The notes under the pieces were generated by a model. It had not been told where the DNA came from and ran no database searches. It saw nothing but the letters and a program-made list of their open reading frames with translations. Made by a program: the position numbers and the translations under genes. Positions 49,461 through 60,681 of a DNA stretch of 64,000 nt are shown here, one piece after another; the first letter of the stretch is position 1, and each line of letters opens with the position of its first letter. Origin of the DNA: Paramecium tetraurelia (taxonomy: Eukaryota; Ciliophora; Oligohymenophorea; Peniculida; Parameciidae); assembly GCF_000165425.1 (NCBI RefSeq), contig NW_001798989.1, forward strand, positions 124,001 through 188,000, read 5' to 3'.

Positions 49461-51020
49461 ATGTATTCTAATTAAGACCCCGAAGAATAATTTGAGCTGA
49501 ATGAATTGATTGGAGAAGGCGCTTATGCTAAAGTTTATAAGGGGAAACATAAGAATGGCTAAATCGTAGCTATAAAAATAGTTCCTTCAACTGGTGAGAT
49601 ACAATCATTAATCAAGGAGATCCAGATCTTAAAAGTATTATTACTTATGAAAGTAGGAATGTTAACATGCCCATATAGTACAATTATTATGGTTCCTTTT
49701 ATAAGGATGGAGATTTATGGCTTGTAATGGAATATTGTGTGGGAGGGTCAATTATTGATCTATTGAAAATCACCTAGAAAACCTTAACGGAGTCAGAAAT
49801 TGCTGCTATTTTGTATCACGTTCTACTTGGAATCGAATATTTGCATGCGAATAAAAAAATCCATAGAGATATCAAAGCTGGAAATATTTTATTGGATGAG
49901 AAGGGAACAATTAAAATCGCAGATTTCGGAGTAGCTGCACAACTCATATACACGAATGCAGACAAAGTATTTTTACTCTAATACAAAGGGTACAGTAATT
50001 GGCACTCCTGTTTACATGTCTCCTGAAGTTATATCTAAGAATCGATATAACCATCTAACGGATATTTGGTCTTTGGGAGTGACTGCTATTGAACTTGCAG
50101 AAGGAAAGCCCCCATATTCTCACATTCATCCTGTAAGAGCGATGTTTGCAATTAAAAACAACCCACCATAGGGTTTAACCAATCCTGAAAAGTGGTCTAA
50201 GGAATTTAACGATTTTGTTAAATCTTGCTTAAAAGTACAAGTCTCAGAAAGACCCAGTGCTTAACAATTACTTTAGTCTCCATTTATCAAATAAGGCAAG
50301 CAAGACTAAAAGAAATTAGTAAATCTCATTGAAAACTTTCTCAACCAAATTGATGAGTATAGGTAATCAAAAACCTAAGGAAATTTAGAAAAAGTTTAAA
50401 CCTTAATCTCTAAACAAGAGGCTAGCGAAGACGAAGAATAGTCATGTGGAACTGTTGTGGAATGCGGAACACTTGTGATTAAAGAAGAGGAAGCCTAGAG
50501 TAAAAGCAAAAGCGAAAAAGAATTAGATTTTGTAGCCTATGCTAAAAAGGAGAAAATTATAAATGAAATAATAGATGAATAATTAAGTGATGAATAATAA
50601 ATGGAAAATATGAATTAAGATGAAAGAAAGAAGTTTTTGGCCTTTTTGTAATCACAAATGGAAGAGGAAATTTCAAAAGTAAAATAAAAGTATATGCCTA
50701 AAATTGAGATGTTAACTCAAAAAATTAAACAAAACGAATCCCCAGAATTGCCAAAGCTATAGGAATATATTCCTAAGGTCAAACCATAGGAATATAGTAA
50801 GCCCTAGGAATAAATTACTTAGAGTAAACCTCAGCAATTGATCTAAACTCAATAATCTCAATTAATCTAATAATAATAATAACCATAAAAAATTGAAGTT
50901 TCAGTTCCATTCCAGGTCAATCCAGAAGTTTTATAAAAATTATCAAATATGAAAATCCCTCAAATCAAAATTTAGAATGTAAGTTCTCCAACAGCTTAGT
51001 TAAGATCTAATCCTAAATGA
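49461..51020 (+). CDS. MST/Hippo-type STE20 kinase with SARAH tail
   Basis: Kinase domain: [56 protein letters not shown] and, after a 22-nt intron ending [24 protein letters not shown] and GTPxxMxPE are those of GCK-II kinases (MST1/2, Hippo). The C-terminal ~60 residues before the Gln/Pro tail include [20 protein letters not shown], which matches the SARAH dimerisation helix. After a 22-nt intron the sequence ECQHAHIVQ must continue as YYGSFYKDG, but one extra T after CAA (near 49681) puts this out of frame, another apparent one-base shift. The tail after SARAH is glutamine-rich. In other eukaryotes this kinase activates NDR/LATS kinases with Mob1. Confidence 0.85.
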
Positions 51021-51287
51021 AAAGTAAATCCTGAGTATTTAGTAAAATAAAATATAAATTCTAATTATTGATTAGAATTTAATTTAAACTATTATTTATT
51101 CTATTATCTATCTTAATAATTTTAATAGAATAATAAATTAATCTTTCTGACTTTAATTCTAAACATAATAATATAATTTTACTAATTTGAATCTTAATTT
51201 ATTTTATCAATCTAAAATTTAATAAACTAAGATATAACATATAAGTTATTAGAATGATTATTTGATACTAAAATAAATAAAATTATT

Positions 51288-52212
51288 ATGGATTAAGAAA
51301 TTGTGGATTAACTAACCCTCGATTCTATTCCATACTACGAAGAGTAACTGTATGGGGCATTATAAGTCATAATTGATTTATAGTAAAAGGTTGAATAACA
51401 GGAAATGATTTTGGATGATGTACAAATTAAATGTTATTAGAAAAGGATAATTCCAATGAAAACTAGGCTGAGGATGTAGAAGCCGATCTTCAAGAAATAA
51501 TTTCAACCATATAATTTTAGTAACTAAAGGAATTGTAAGATATTGATGAGATAAGTTAAAAATAGCAAGAGGATTTCGATTAATTGTTTAAAGTATGAAG
51601 CTTAATTCAATTTAGTAATTACATGAGTTGGAATAAATGACTAATCAATACTAATAAGAAAATAACTAAGATGAACAACACATAAAAATTACACAGCAAA
51701 TGATTTTTGAAAGATAACAATAACTAAAAGAATTAAGTCAATAGTTTATGATGTAAGACATTCACAATCAAGAAAATCAAAGAGTCATATAAAATTTACA
51801 ATAAAAACTGTAATTGGACACTATCATTATGCCCTAACATGGTTCTAATGAATAGACTATAGAGGTTAATTAAATTGTAAAACATCAACGTTAAGAATCA
51901 GAGGAAGATGTTGATTATATCTAATATCTTTAACTGACTGACTATAAGTAAAAACTAGAAGAAGAATTAGAACAAATCGCTAATTAACCTAAAGTTTTGA
52001 AGGAGATGATCGAGGTCTCCACATAAACTCATGAATAAGAGTTTGCAATTAGAAAAAACAAATACGATGACTTTGCTTACTCTATCAGTTGTGTTTAGCC
52101 TACTTATTCGTTGGAAAATACTCCAAAAACAAGCCAAATACTATTGCATTCTCTTTTAAAAGAGGAGAAACAAAAAAACAGAGGATGCTGTTCAGATTGC
52201 AGAATTTACTGA
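51288..52212 (+). CDS. coiled-coil protein with C-terminal cysteine cluster
   Basis: Starts MDQEIVDQLTLDSIPYY; nearly all of the following sequence is Gln/Glu-rich coiled coil (KVEQQEMILDD, ADLQEIISTIQFQQLKELQ, QMTNQYQQENNQDEQHIK). The C-terminus ends NRGCCSDCRIY, with three cysteines close together that could bind metal or be lipidated. A 23-nt intron (GTATGAAGC..AATTTAG) is clear. A 21-nt intron near 51420 leaves a one-base mismatch between its flanking frames, so that junction is unresolved. No specific family is recognised. Confidence 0.65.
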
Positions 52213-52232
52213 AAATAAAATAATTTGATAGA

Positions 52233-55200
52233 TCATTTCTTTTATTGCATTTTACCAGTTTATGGTTTAGATTTATTTTCTAAAACATTGAGTGTTCCTA
52301 TTGTTGGATTCACATTGAACATTTTGTTGTAGTTATTATCTCTATTAATTAATTCTAATTTAAAGTATTTCATCTATTCATTGACCTTTTTGATCTCTTC
52401 ATCTTTCAAATTGACTTAGGATTATAACTATTTAATCAATTCTAAATCTTCAGGTCGACTGGGTCTTTCTTCATAGAGACGAGTAATTTCTTTATAACTA
52501 TCATAATAATAATAAGTACTCTTCTTCAAGCATTTATAACTTTTACATTAGTAATTGTTGTGCCTATTCAAACTCATTTTTTAAATTATCAGCAAAATCT
52601 TTTTGTTTGATTAAGCTATCCTTTAATTGTTAGTTAAGAGATTATCGCAATTATTATTCTAGTTATTTAGCTTCTTCTTTCATCTATTATACCCATACAT
52701 CCTTTTCTTTAATTTGCTTTGAAAATTCTACTTCAGCCTATTGATATTTGATATTTAAATCTTTAATTTATTACTACAATATCTTAATTTACTGTTCATA
52801 TTTATCTGAAGTATTCTTGTTTAACTCTAAAGAGTTTTCTAATTACCTCCTTAGATCGGAGATAATATCTTTAGTTGCTTTATGATCGGATTACTCTTAT
52901 TCGAGTTTATTTTACAACTATTTTAATTTATTTTCAAACTCTGAAATTTTATCATTTAACTATCTCTCATATCTTTATTAAACATCTTATAATTAATTTT
53001 CATAGTTTTTGATTAGTGATTATTTTTAATTTTCAAATTCTCTGGCTTACTAATTTAACTTATTCTGAGTTTCTACATTCAAATCATCTTTTATTTATTA
53101 GATTTCTTTTTCATAATATACTTTCATTTATTCTTTCATTTATGTATTCTTTTTGTCTAACAACTAGAGAAATAACCTAAATTTCATACTTCTATTTCAT
53201 AATTATGTTTTAAGTTAATTTCCTTAAGCATTTACTCAAATTCTTCCTCTTTTAACTTTAATCTCCTTGCCCAATCCCCTTATCCAGTTTCCATATCCTT
53301 TTTGAGAGAGGTGATTTATTATAAAAGCTTTGCAATTTCCTCTTCTTTTAACTACAATTTTCTTTCAAAATCAACTTTTATTTACTTTTTTTCAGCTTCA
53401 TATTATTATCTCAAACTAATTAAAATAAATTAGATTCATACCTATCTATCTATTATTCATAGGATAGCTTTTATTGATTTAATTATTCATCTTTCTCCCT
53501 CAATAGATCAATCCTTTATTACTTGATTTATTATTCTAATTCTTAAATTCTGGTTTATAATTATCCTTAGTTGCTAGATCCTTCTGATTGTATTTGTTTA
53601 ATTTTATCCTCTAATTCAGCAATTCTTTACAATAATTGTTTAATTTCCTATTCTTTGCTTGTTATTTAATTGAGATTATAAATAATAGTTTATTCTAACT
53701 CTTTGATCTTATTTTACAAATTTTAGATTTCACTTTCCAATCCTGATATTTTAAGATTGGCTTAATTAATTTAGTTTTTCAAATCATTAATTGCCTAACC
53801 AGCAGATTTTTCAACATTTGCCCTTTCATCATTTAATTATTACTCTAATTGCTTCAATCTTTTATTAAAATCATTTTTAATTGATTCAATCTCTTAAGCA
53901 TGATTGTTTTCTAAATTTTTAATCTTATTTTCTAATTCTTCTCTTAATTCTTTCAATTTTAATTCGTATTCGGTAGTAATCTTTTGTATTTTCTCCTCAT
54001 ATCGTTTAATTAATTCTCTTTTCTCTGCTTCAATTTGTTCAATTTTATTCAATAAATTCTTTTCTAATTCTCCCATTTAATTTTTTGCTTAATTTTACAA
54101 TTTTTCAATTTCATCTTCCAATCTTCTGACATTCTTCTTTAACTCTTCAATCTCTTTTAATTTATCACTATTGCTCCGATCACTTGCATCTCTAACAGCA
54201 TTTAGCTCCATTTAAAGCATATCTGCCTTCTTCTGTAACTCATTCAATTTAATATGAAGTTCTCTAATTTCAAAATCTTTAGATTTAAGTTATTATTCAA
54301 GATCACTTAACTACTTAGTTAATTGAGTTTCCCTCATGGATCCATCCTATTAATAAGCATGTAATTATGATTTAAGATTTTCAATTTAAGAATTAAGTTA
54401 CTTAATCTTGTCTTCCAAATCGCTATTTGTCTATTTCAATTTACTATTTTCATTTTTCTAAGACAATACTTCAGTTTGAGATTGTTGATATTTTTATCCA
54501 ATGTCCTTTAAATCAAGAGTAAGTTTAGCAATCTAATCTTTAAGCTGATTAACTTCATCGGAGAGATTATGGTTATGCTTAGTAAGATCATCTTTTTAAT
54601 TTTTAAGATTGGTAACTTCTTATTTTAGTGAATTTATTTCATTTTATAATGATTGCAATTTTTAATCGAAATTTTACTTCATCAAATCTTATAATCTATC
54701 CTAAGCCTCTTTAGACTTTCTCTTCTCTTCTTCTATTTTTTTCAATAAATCATCAATTTCTAATTATTGTTTCTGAAGTCTCCTATCTTTCTCTGCTATT
54801 TAATCGTCTTATTCAAGTTTTTTCCTCATAAGAGTATCATACTTTTCTTTCCATTCCTTAATAGTGTCTTCCAACTATTTCTATGATCCTCTCCTTAACT
54901 CTTCTTATTTCATGATCACTTTGTCAACTTACTTTGAAAGATCATCAAATTTTTATTTTTAAAATTCTGTTTCCTTCTAAATATCTTTTATCTTCTTTTC
55001 ATACTGAGTTACAAGACCTTATTCTTTCTCTTCCATCCTTTTCCTATATTAAGAATATTCAATTTATGCAGTCTATTTCTCTACTTGAACTTTTTCTTGA
55101 AGTTGTTTTAGTTCTTATTAAATATCATCATTTTTGCTCTACTTATCTAATGCCTGCTTGTAAGTAAGTACGATCTGATTGGCACTTATAAATAAATTGA

Positions 55201-55364
55201 ATTTGATACTCTTTTACAATCTAATCCATTTCTTATTCATATGCTTAAACAACTGCTTTGAGATTACTTTCATATTCATCATTTTTGGTGTTCAAGAAGA
55301 AAATAACTTTAGTGAGTTGAGCAATCTTTTTGCAAAGTCGATGGTGAAGTTCGCCTAAGTCCAT
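52233..55364 (-). CDS. FAM184-like long coiled-coil protein
   Basis: From ATG 55364 the N-terminus reads MDLGELHHRLCKKIAQLTKV then IFFLNTKNDEYES. This closely follows the FAM184A/B signature (KMSKKIAQLTKVIYALNTKNDEHE). A 25-nt intron ending AAG follows. The remaining ~1000 residues are continuous coiled coil (e.g. KRELIKRYEEKIQKITTEYE, LEDTIKEWKEKYDTLM), without globular domains. The last exon ends PTIGTLNVLENKSKPQ and TGA 52233. FAM184 proteins are conserved in ciliated eukaryotes but poorly characterised; a ciliary or centriolar scaffold role is inferred. The stop lies 20 nt from the stop of the + strand coiled-coil gene, so the two genes are tightly convergent. Confidence 0.85.
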
Positions 55365-55931
55365 CAGTTAATAAATCAAATTATTAAATTGGATATAATA
55401 ATAATCATAACTGCAGTAATTTGAACGCAATACAACTGTCCAAATAATCATTACCATATGTTCCTGGCTTTGTTTGTTACTTATAAGTACTCTTAGCATA
55501 CACTGTTGAATATTAAGATGGCATTGTTTCTGTAATTAAATTTGTCAGTTTATTAGAAACAGAAGTAGTTGTTACTATTTTTGGAATGCAGAAGCATCAT
55601 GAATATCAAAATCTATTATCAAATGCTTTCTTCATTCCAATGACTTGTATTTATATTATAATTCTTAAGATAACTACTAATAATTAATATTATAAACATT
55701 AAAATGTCCTTATAAACTAATTATATTATTTACTTTTAAATTATTGAACAACTATGAATAATTTAATGAAATTTATTTTCTTTGAAAAGTAAGTAAACTC
55801 ATTTTATCATCAATGAAGATTTGATCAAAAATGATTAAAAACTAAACCATATCAAATGAATAACCTAGATAGATCTTAAACTAACATTAAATAATGAATG
55901 ACACTCTTTATATTGTTTAATTGATAATTCA
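55365..55931. other. intergenic region with a small minus-strand frame
   Basis: AT-rich. One minus-strand frame, 55405-55524, reads MPSQYSTVYAKSTYKQQTK and ends IAFKLLQL (39 residues); it is open upstream for another ~25 codons without a Met. The Tyr/Ser/Lys composition resembles small axonemal inner proteins, but this is only an impression. No RNA gene was recognised. Confidence 0.3.
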
Positions 55932-56333
55932 TCATTATTTAACCGAAGTTGAGTTCTTCTAAACAATGTATTTGTAGAATACAGCAATTGCTTCACCCAC
56001 ACCCTTAATTCTTTCAGCTTCTTCATTTTAAATGTCTATAAATTCATTTCTTGAAATTATTACCAAACCCGAAATTTTCTTCCAAAGCTACAACCATTTC
56101 AACTGCATCCAAAGAGTCAAACCCTAATTCTTCAAATGTGGCCTACGTATGAAAACTCGATTTACTTTATCAGATAATTTATCAACTTTGCATTTTGCAG
56201 CAGATTTCATGACTTGAAGCACTTTTGCAGTAACCTCTTCCAATAACTCCTTGTTTTAGGTTGTTGAACAGAATCTGAATGTTCTATATTGGAATCCCAT
56301 TGGGTTTATGAGACGAAGAGCTCTGACAAACAT
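55932..56333 (-). CDS. mitochondrial acyl carrier protein
   Basis: Starts MFVRALRLINPMGFQYRTFR, a basic presequence typical of mitochondrial import. After a 23-nt intron the core reads FEELGFDSLDAVEMVVALEE. The DSL motif carries the serine that receives 4'-phosphopantetheine. A 28-nt intron follows, then DIQNEEAERIKGVGEAIAVF, the usual end of helix III and IV. Length ~115 residues is right. The protein serves type II fatty acid and lipoate synthesis and also complex I and Fe-S assembly in other eukaryotes. Confidence 0.92.
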
Positions 56334-56633
56334 TATTAAGAATAATTAGATTTTATTTATGAATTTTGTGGTTGTTATAAACATATTTTTTATATTTTCA
56401 ATGTTAATTATTACTTCAATAAGGAATAAGGTTGAATAATGAAATTACCTTTTCCGATTCATAAGAACAGTACTTATACAATAGTATAATACAATAAGAA
56501 CAATATTTATTTGGACAAAAATATTTATTATTATAATCACACAACTATGATTCTAGCTTTATATTATGAAAACAAATAAAAATTATATTTATCTCTATCT
56601 TATCAGTATAATAAGTAAATTATATGAATATGA

Positions 56634-57086
56634 ATTTATCACCACTACAAATGGTGGATATTCAATTCGAAAATGAATTTTTGAGAATTTATTTCTTAGG
56701 TTTAACAATAATAAATTTCAACCACTTTTAATTTTCGAAAGTTAACTTGATTTGAAATAAAAATAATATAAATATCAGAAAATGAAGGGGTTCTGTAATT
56801 TTTAGAAAATTCTTCTTCATTTCAATAGATTGAATTAGTAATCAATGAAAGTGCAGCTAAGAATGTAAGAATTATCAATATTTTCAGAGCTAATTAATAA
56901 GTCAATAAGCAATTCAGATTTAGTTCATTAATCACGTCATCGCAATACTTTACATTTAATAGAAACAAACTAATTGGGGCAATCGAATTATTGGAAAGTA
57001 ATTAGTATAAAATATTTGCCTTAGTTAATAAGATTTTAATGTAATTGGAAGTGGAGAATTGGAGTCGGAAAGGAAATCAAGTTTGA
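56634..57086 (+). CDS. small unknown protein, N-terminus uncertain
   Basis: A first frame reads MNMNLSPLQMVDIQFENEF. A second, offset frame from about 56787 reads QFLENSSSFQQIELVINES, RNKLIGAIELLESNQY and ends MQLEVENWSRKGNQV before TGA. The two presumably join by an intron around 56700-56780 that I could not place exactly. The second part looks clearly coding, with amphipathic helices. No family is recognised. The 57174 transporter starts 87 nt downstream. Confidence 0.45.
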
Positions 57087-57173
57087 TATGATATATTCTG
57101 ATATTTAATATAGATTTGAGTCTTATGTTAATCAGCATGATAAAATTGTTGATATTTAGTTAGAATTATTTTT

Positions 57174-58649
57174 ATGAATAAAATAACTTCGTCAGATCAA
57201 TAATAGCATGTCCATTATTTAGAATACCCCAAGAGATGGATACAATTAGGACTCTTTTTATGTGCACTTCTCTCTAATATCATGTTCGGATTTTCATTAT
57301 CCCCAATAGTAAAGGAGATGTCAATCATCTATGATGTGGATAGCAGGTGAATATTTGAAACTAAAATAGATATTTGTAATTTTTAACAATAAGCTTCACG
57401 GTGTTTTCAGTAATAATGATCATACCTGGAAATATAATTAATGAGAAATATGGAATCAAAATTAGTATAATGATAGGTATGACAATTTTAACTAATTAGG
57501 ATGTATTCTAACTTTTGTTGGGTCAGTGTGTGCCATGCTGATAAATGTTTCATTTTGGTTTTTCTTTTTGGGCTAATTAATATCTTTGATAGGATTTCCC
57601 TTTAGATTAATTAGTGCATCTAAATTTGTTGCCAATTGGTTCTATCCTGAGAAAAGAATCTTGATTATGGTAATCATTGCTTTGTGTTTCAACGCAAGTT
57701 CTGGGATTGCCATTAAAATTCCATTGATTATTATGGGAGATTACGAGATTAAAGATTTGCATACCTAAGCTGAAATTGATGAAGGTAGAAGATTGATGTA
57801 GAATTTGATGATCTTTCTATTTGGTTTAATGACTCTGTTATGTATTCCACCAATCTTCTTTTTCAAAGGCAAAGCCCCAACTCCACCTAGTTTTACAGCT
57901 TCGGATGTAATTTATAGTGTTTTAGTTTAAGCAATGCATAAGAGTTGACTATCGAAAAGCTGGAATAATTGTAGCCAAGAATTTTGATTTTATGTATTTA
58001 ACTATAGGCTTTGCATTTATATTAGGAACTATTACATTATTTACATTATAAATGGAATATCTAATTAAGCCTTTTGATTATACCTTAAAGGATCAAAGCA
58101 ATTTAGTGTTGGCAGGTGTAATTGCTGGTTTAATAGGAGATATTTGTGTAGGTACAGCAATAAAGAAACTGAGATCTTTCAAATTAGTGTTAAGAATTTG
58201 TAACGCTTTAGTAACAGTGTTATTTGCTATTTTGATAGTAGCAATACATGTGAATAAAATATTTTTCTTTATTATGTACTTTCTCGTTTGTGGTTGTTCA
58301 GCTATTATGGCATTAACTTTTGAGTTTTCTTGTGAATTATGTTTTCCAATGAGTGAAAATACTACCATAGCTATGTTGGGATTATTTGGTAACCTAATCA
58401 ATTTTTTTTAAGGATTGCCAGAGATCTTAATATTAAAAGTAAATATCAAATTTAAGATTCAAGGGTGACAACAAATTCTGTTCCACTCTCACTATGATAT
58501 TAATGCTGTGTTTAATTGCTGGAGCCAATTATTTCACAAAGAATGTGGATGAAAATTTGAAGAGACAAAAAAGAGATTTTCAAGAAGATGACGAGGCAGA
58601 ATAAAGAGAAAATGCAATTAGTATGTTAGAGCAGTCTATTTTAAATTGA
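57174..58649 (+). CDS. major facilitator transporter, SLC49/FLVCR-like
   Basis: Twelve-helix transporter of about 450 residues. TM1 is WIQLGLFLCALLSNIMFGF after a short cytosolic start. TM2 and TM3 (FSVIMIIPGN) are joined by a 23-nt intron starting GTGAAT, and a further 23-nt intron precedes CILTFVGSVCA. The central loop contains KGKAPTPPSFTASD, close to the Pro-rich PPxPPS loop of SLC49 (FLVCR1/2, DIRC2). The C-terminal half (IIVAKNFDFMYLTIGFAF, AGLIGDICVGTA) completes the fold and ends with an acidic tail. SLC49 members move haem, choline or pyridoxine-like solutes; the substrate here is unknown. Confidence 0.78.
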
Positions 58650-58843
58650 ATTAATTTACAATAATTATTAACTTAAACATTTAAAATATTAAATCTAAAA
58701 ATATTCTTATAATAATTTAAATGTGACATTAAAATCTAAGAGAAATAGAAGGAGAGGACATAAACAATATGCATTTAGAGATGATATTGAAGTAAAAACG
58801 ATTTGTATTTCTATTTATTGTGTACGATATTTTAGATAACTTA

Positions 58844-60195
58844 TCATCTGAAATAATATAAAGCTCTTGCTGTTTAGCCTTAGACCTTTGATTCATCTTC
58901 AGTCTATTGAGTCCAGTATTCTTCAAACAAGGCTCTGTCTTCAGCTTTGGTTGCATCAAGCTTTGTAAGTTAAAGATACTCGAAGGTTGGGTGATCTTTC
59001 TAGAAAATTCGAAAAATGAAATACCAAATATTATGGGACTTCAGTTCCTCTCCAGATCCAAGCACCACTGATTTCAAGATTTGGAACATCTCCATAGACT
59101 CCATGGATAGCAAATGCCCATTTCTTAAAGTGTGGATCTGCTCTTTGTAAAAATCCATTGCAATTGTTTCTGAAGGAAATAAGAACTTTTCCTTCACCTT
59201 CTCCCTTAATGTATTTGACAATCCAGATAGACCATCCTTATGAATCAAAGACATTCCAAAAGTGTTAGAATTCAGCAGCTTAGTCCTTTGATGCTAAGAA
59301 TTATCTCTTCCAATCATCAATATTGAAAGTTGATGGTGGTAAGGCATCAAATTCACAGACTTACTTCTTTGGTTTTTCTTCCTCTTCTTCTTCAGCCTTT
59401 TAAGGTTTCTCCTCCTTCTTTGGTTTCTCTTGTTTTGGTTATTATTATTAAGGTTATTTCTCTTTCTTCTCCTTCTTTTCATGATGTTCATGACCGTGGT
59501 GTCCAGCGAATTACAATGCAGGGAATGCCTTCTTTGTATATCTTGTTCTTCCGAATAACTAAATATTATTGATTCAAATACATCTAAGAAAGCTGGAAGT
59601 TCTGAAACTTATTTATACCATCTGACAATATTCACTAACTTAACTCTGTCGTCTTCTCCATAGAGGAATTAGAATATTCCTTAAAAGTATGAAGCTAAAT
59701 TAATGTCAGCTATTGTCAATTAATCACCAACCAAGTATTTACTATTGGCGAAATGAGCTTCCAAAACTTTGAATTTCCAATCCAATTCAGCATGAGCTTA
59801 AGTTGCTTAAGTTGGATTGATTGGAAAATGTCCAAGGACTGGCAACAAGAGTTAAATCAATTATGGCTCGATTTCACCTGTTGCAAAGTCTAACCATTAT
59901 TTGACTTTGGCTTATTGGAATTCATTGGCACCAACCAAAGGAGTACCTCTGACCACATATTAAAGGATGGCGTTGCTTTCAGTCAAAACGCCTTCGGGGG
60001 TCTCTAGAACAGGGACTTTGCCCAATGGATTCTTTGCTAAGAATTCTGGGGTCTAGAATGAATGAAGGTATTGAATACTTCTAAATCTTTCCATTCTAAG
60101 AGGTGGGAAGCAACATCAACATTGGCGAGTTTAGCAGCAGCAAGGATTTTATTTGCTCTAGGATTGCCAGCGATATAATTAAGTTTTAAAGACAT
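58844..60195 (-). CDS. EEF1G: translation elongation factor 1-gamma
   Basis: Subunit of the eEF1B guanine-exchange complex that recharges eEF1A with GTP. An N-terminal GST-like domain (MSLKLNYIAGNPRANKIL; FLAKNPLGKVPVLE; TESNAILQYV) and its helical C-half (FQQAKVKQWLDFA) are followed by a lysine/glutamate linker. The conserved C-terminal domain contains LPPSTFNIDDWKR, EGWSIW-type SQGWSIWIVKY, and ISGAWIWRG. Four introns (26, 23 and 25 nt among them) fit exactly. It ends TEDESKVQGQTARALYYFR. The out-of-frame reading of the linker gives a long poly-Arg frame that is an artefact. Confidence 0.95.
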
Positions 60196-60218
60196 CTTAA
60201 ATCTTAAATTTATTTATT

Positions 60219-60556
60219 TCAATAGGAATTAAACCACCTTGATTTCAACATTGTTTTTTTCTCCATTGAAACAATAGAATTCCTTTCAAGCTTATTTCTC
60301 ACTCTCTCTAACCTAATGTAAGTATTAAATTTATCAAACAATATTCCAAATATCTCCATTTATATTTCATCTAACTATATTTGTATATTTAATACTATCT
60401 GAATATCCCTTTTATTTCATTATATCCCATAATTCTAGCCATTCCTACTAATATTTTAGGCTTATTTTTGTAATCAGTTTATGATAACTTAACTTCAGTA
60501 ATAATTTGGATAAATTTGGTTTCTAAAACAACTATATTCTATCCTTATTAATTCAT
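60219..60556 (-). CDS. small unknown protein, ~105 residues
   Basis: Starts MNQQGQNIVVLETKFIQII and continues KNKPKILVGMARIMGYNEIK; the second part reads LDEIQMEIFGILFDKFNTYI and ends KTMLKSRWFNSY. A 21-nt intron (GTATTAAATATACAAATATAG) lies between them but its phase leaves a one-base mismatch, so the junction is not exact. The protein seems helical and basic. The stop lies only 23 nt upstream of the EEF1G start, which means that EEF1G has a very short upstream gap or shares regulatory sequence with this gene. Confidence 0.5.
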
Positions 60557-60681
60557 TTATTATTGTTTTTATATATAACTAATAACAATTAGATCATTTA
60601 GACAACACCCTCATATTAATTATTTATATATAGATAGAAATATTTAATAATATAATCTAAAAATAAGAAGTGAATTAAAAA

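Noticed and set aside
54934..55167. Hydrophobic + frame resembling a membrane protein
   Set aside because: Antisense of the FAM184-like coiled coil, whose Lys/Glu/Gln codons read as Phe/Leu/Ile on the other strand.
57174..57177. ATGA overlap of a small + frame (56783-57177) with the transporter start, suggesting coupled genes
   Set aside because: The better coding frame in 56787-57086 is offset from that one; the overlapping frame is open by chance because only TGA stops.
58093..58401. 102-codon minus-strand frame
   Set aside because: It is the antisense shadow of the SLC49-like transporter helices.
59294..59491. Poly-arginine/lysine protein on the minus strand
   Set aside because: It is the out-of-frame reading of the Lys/Glu-rich linker of EEF1G.
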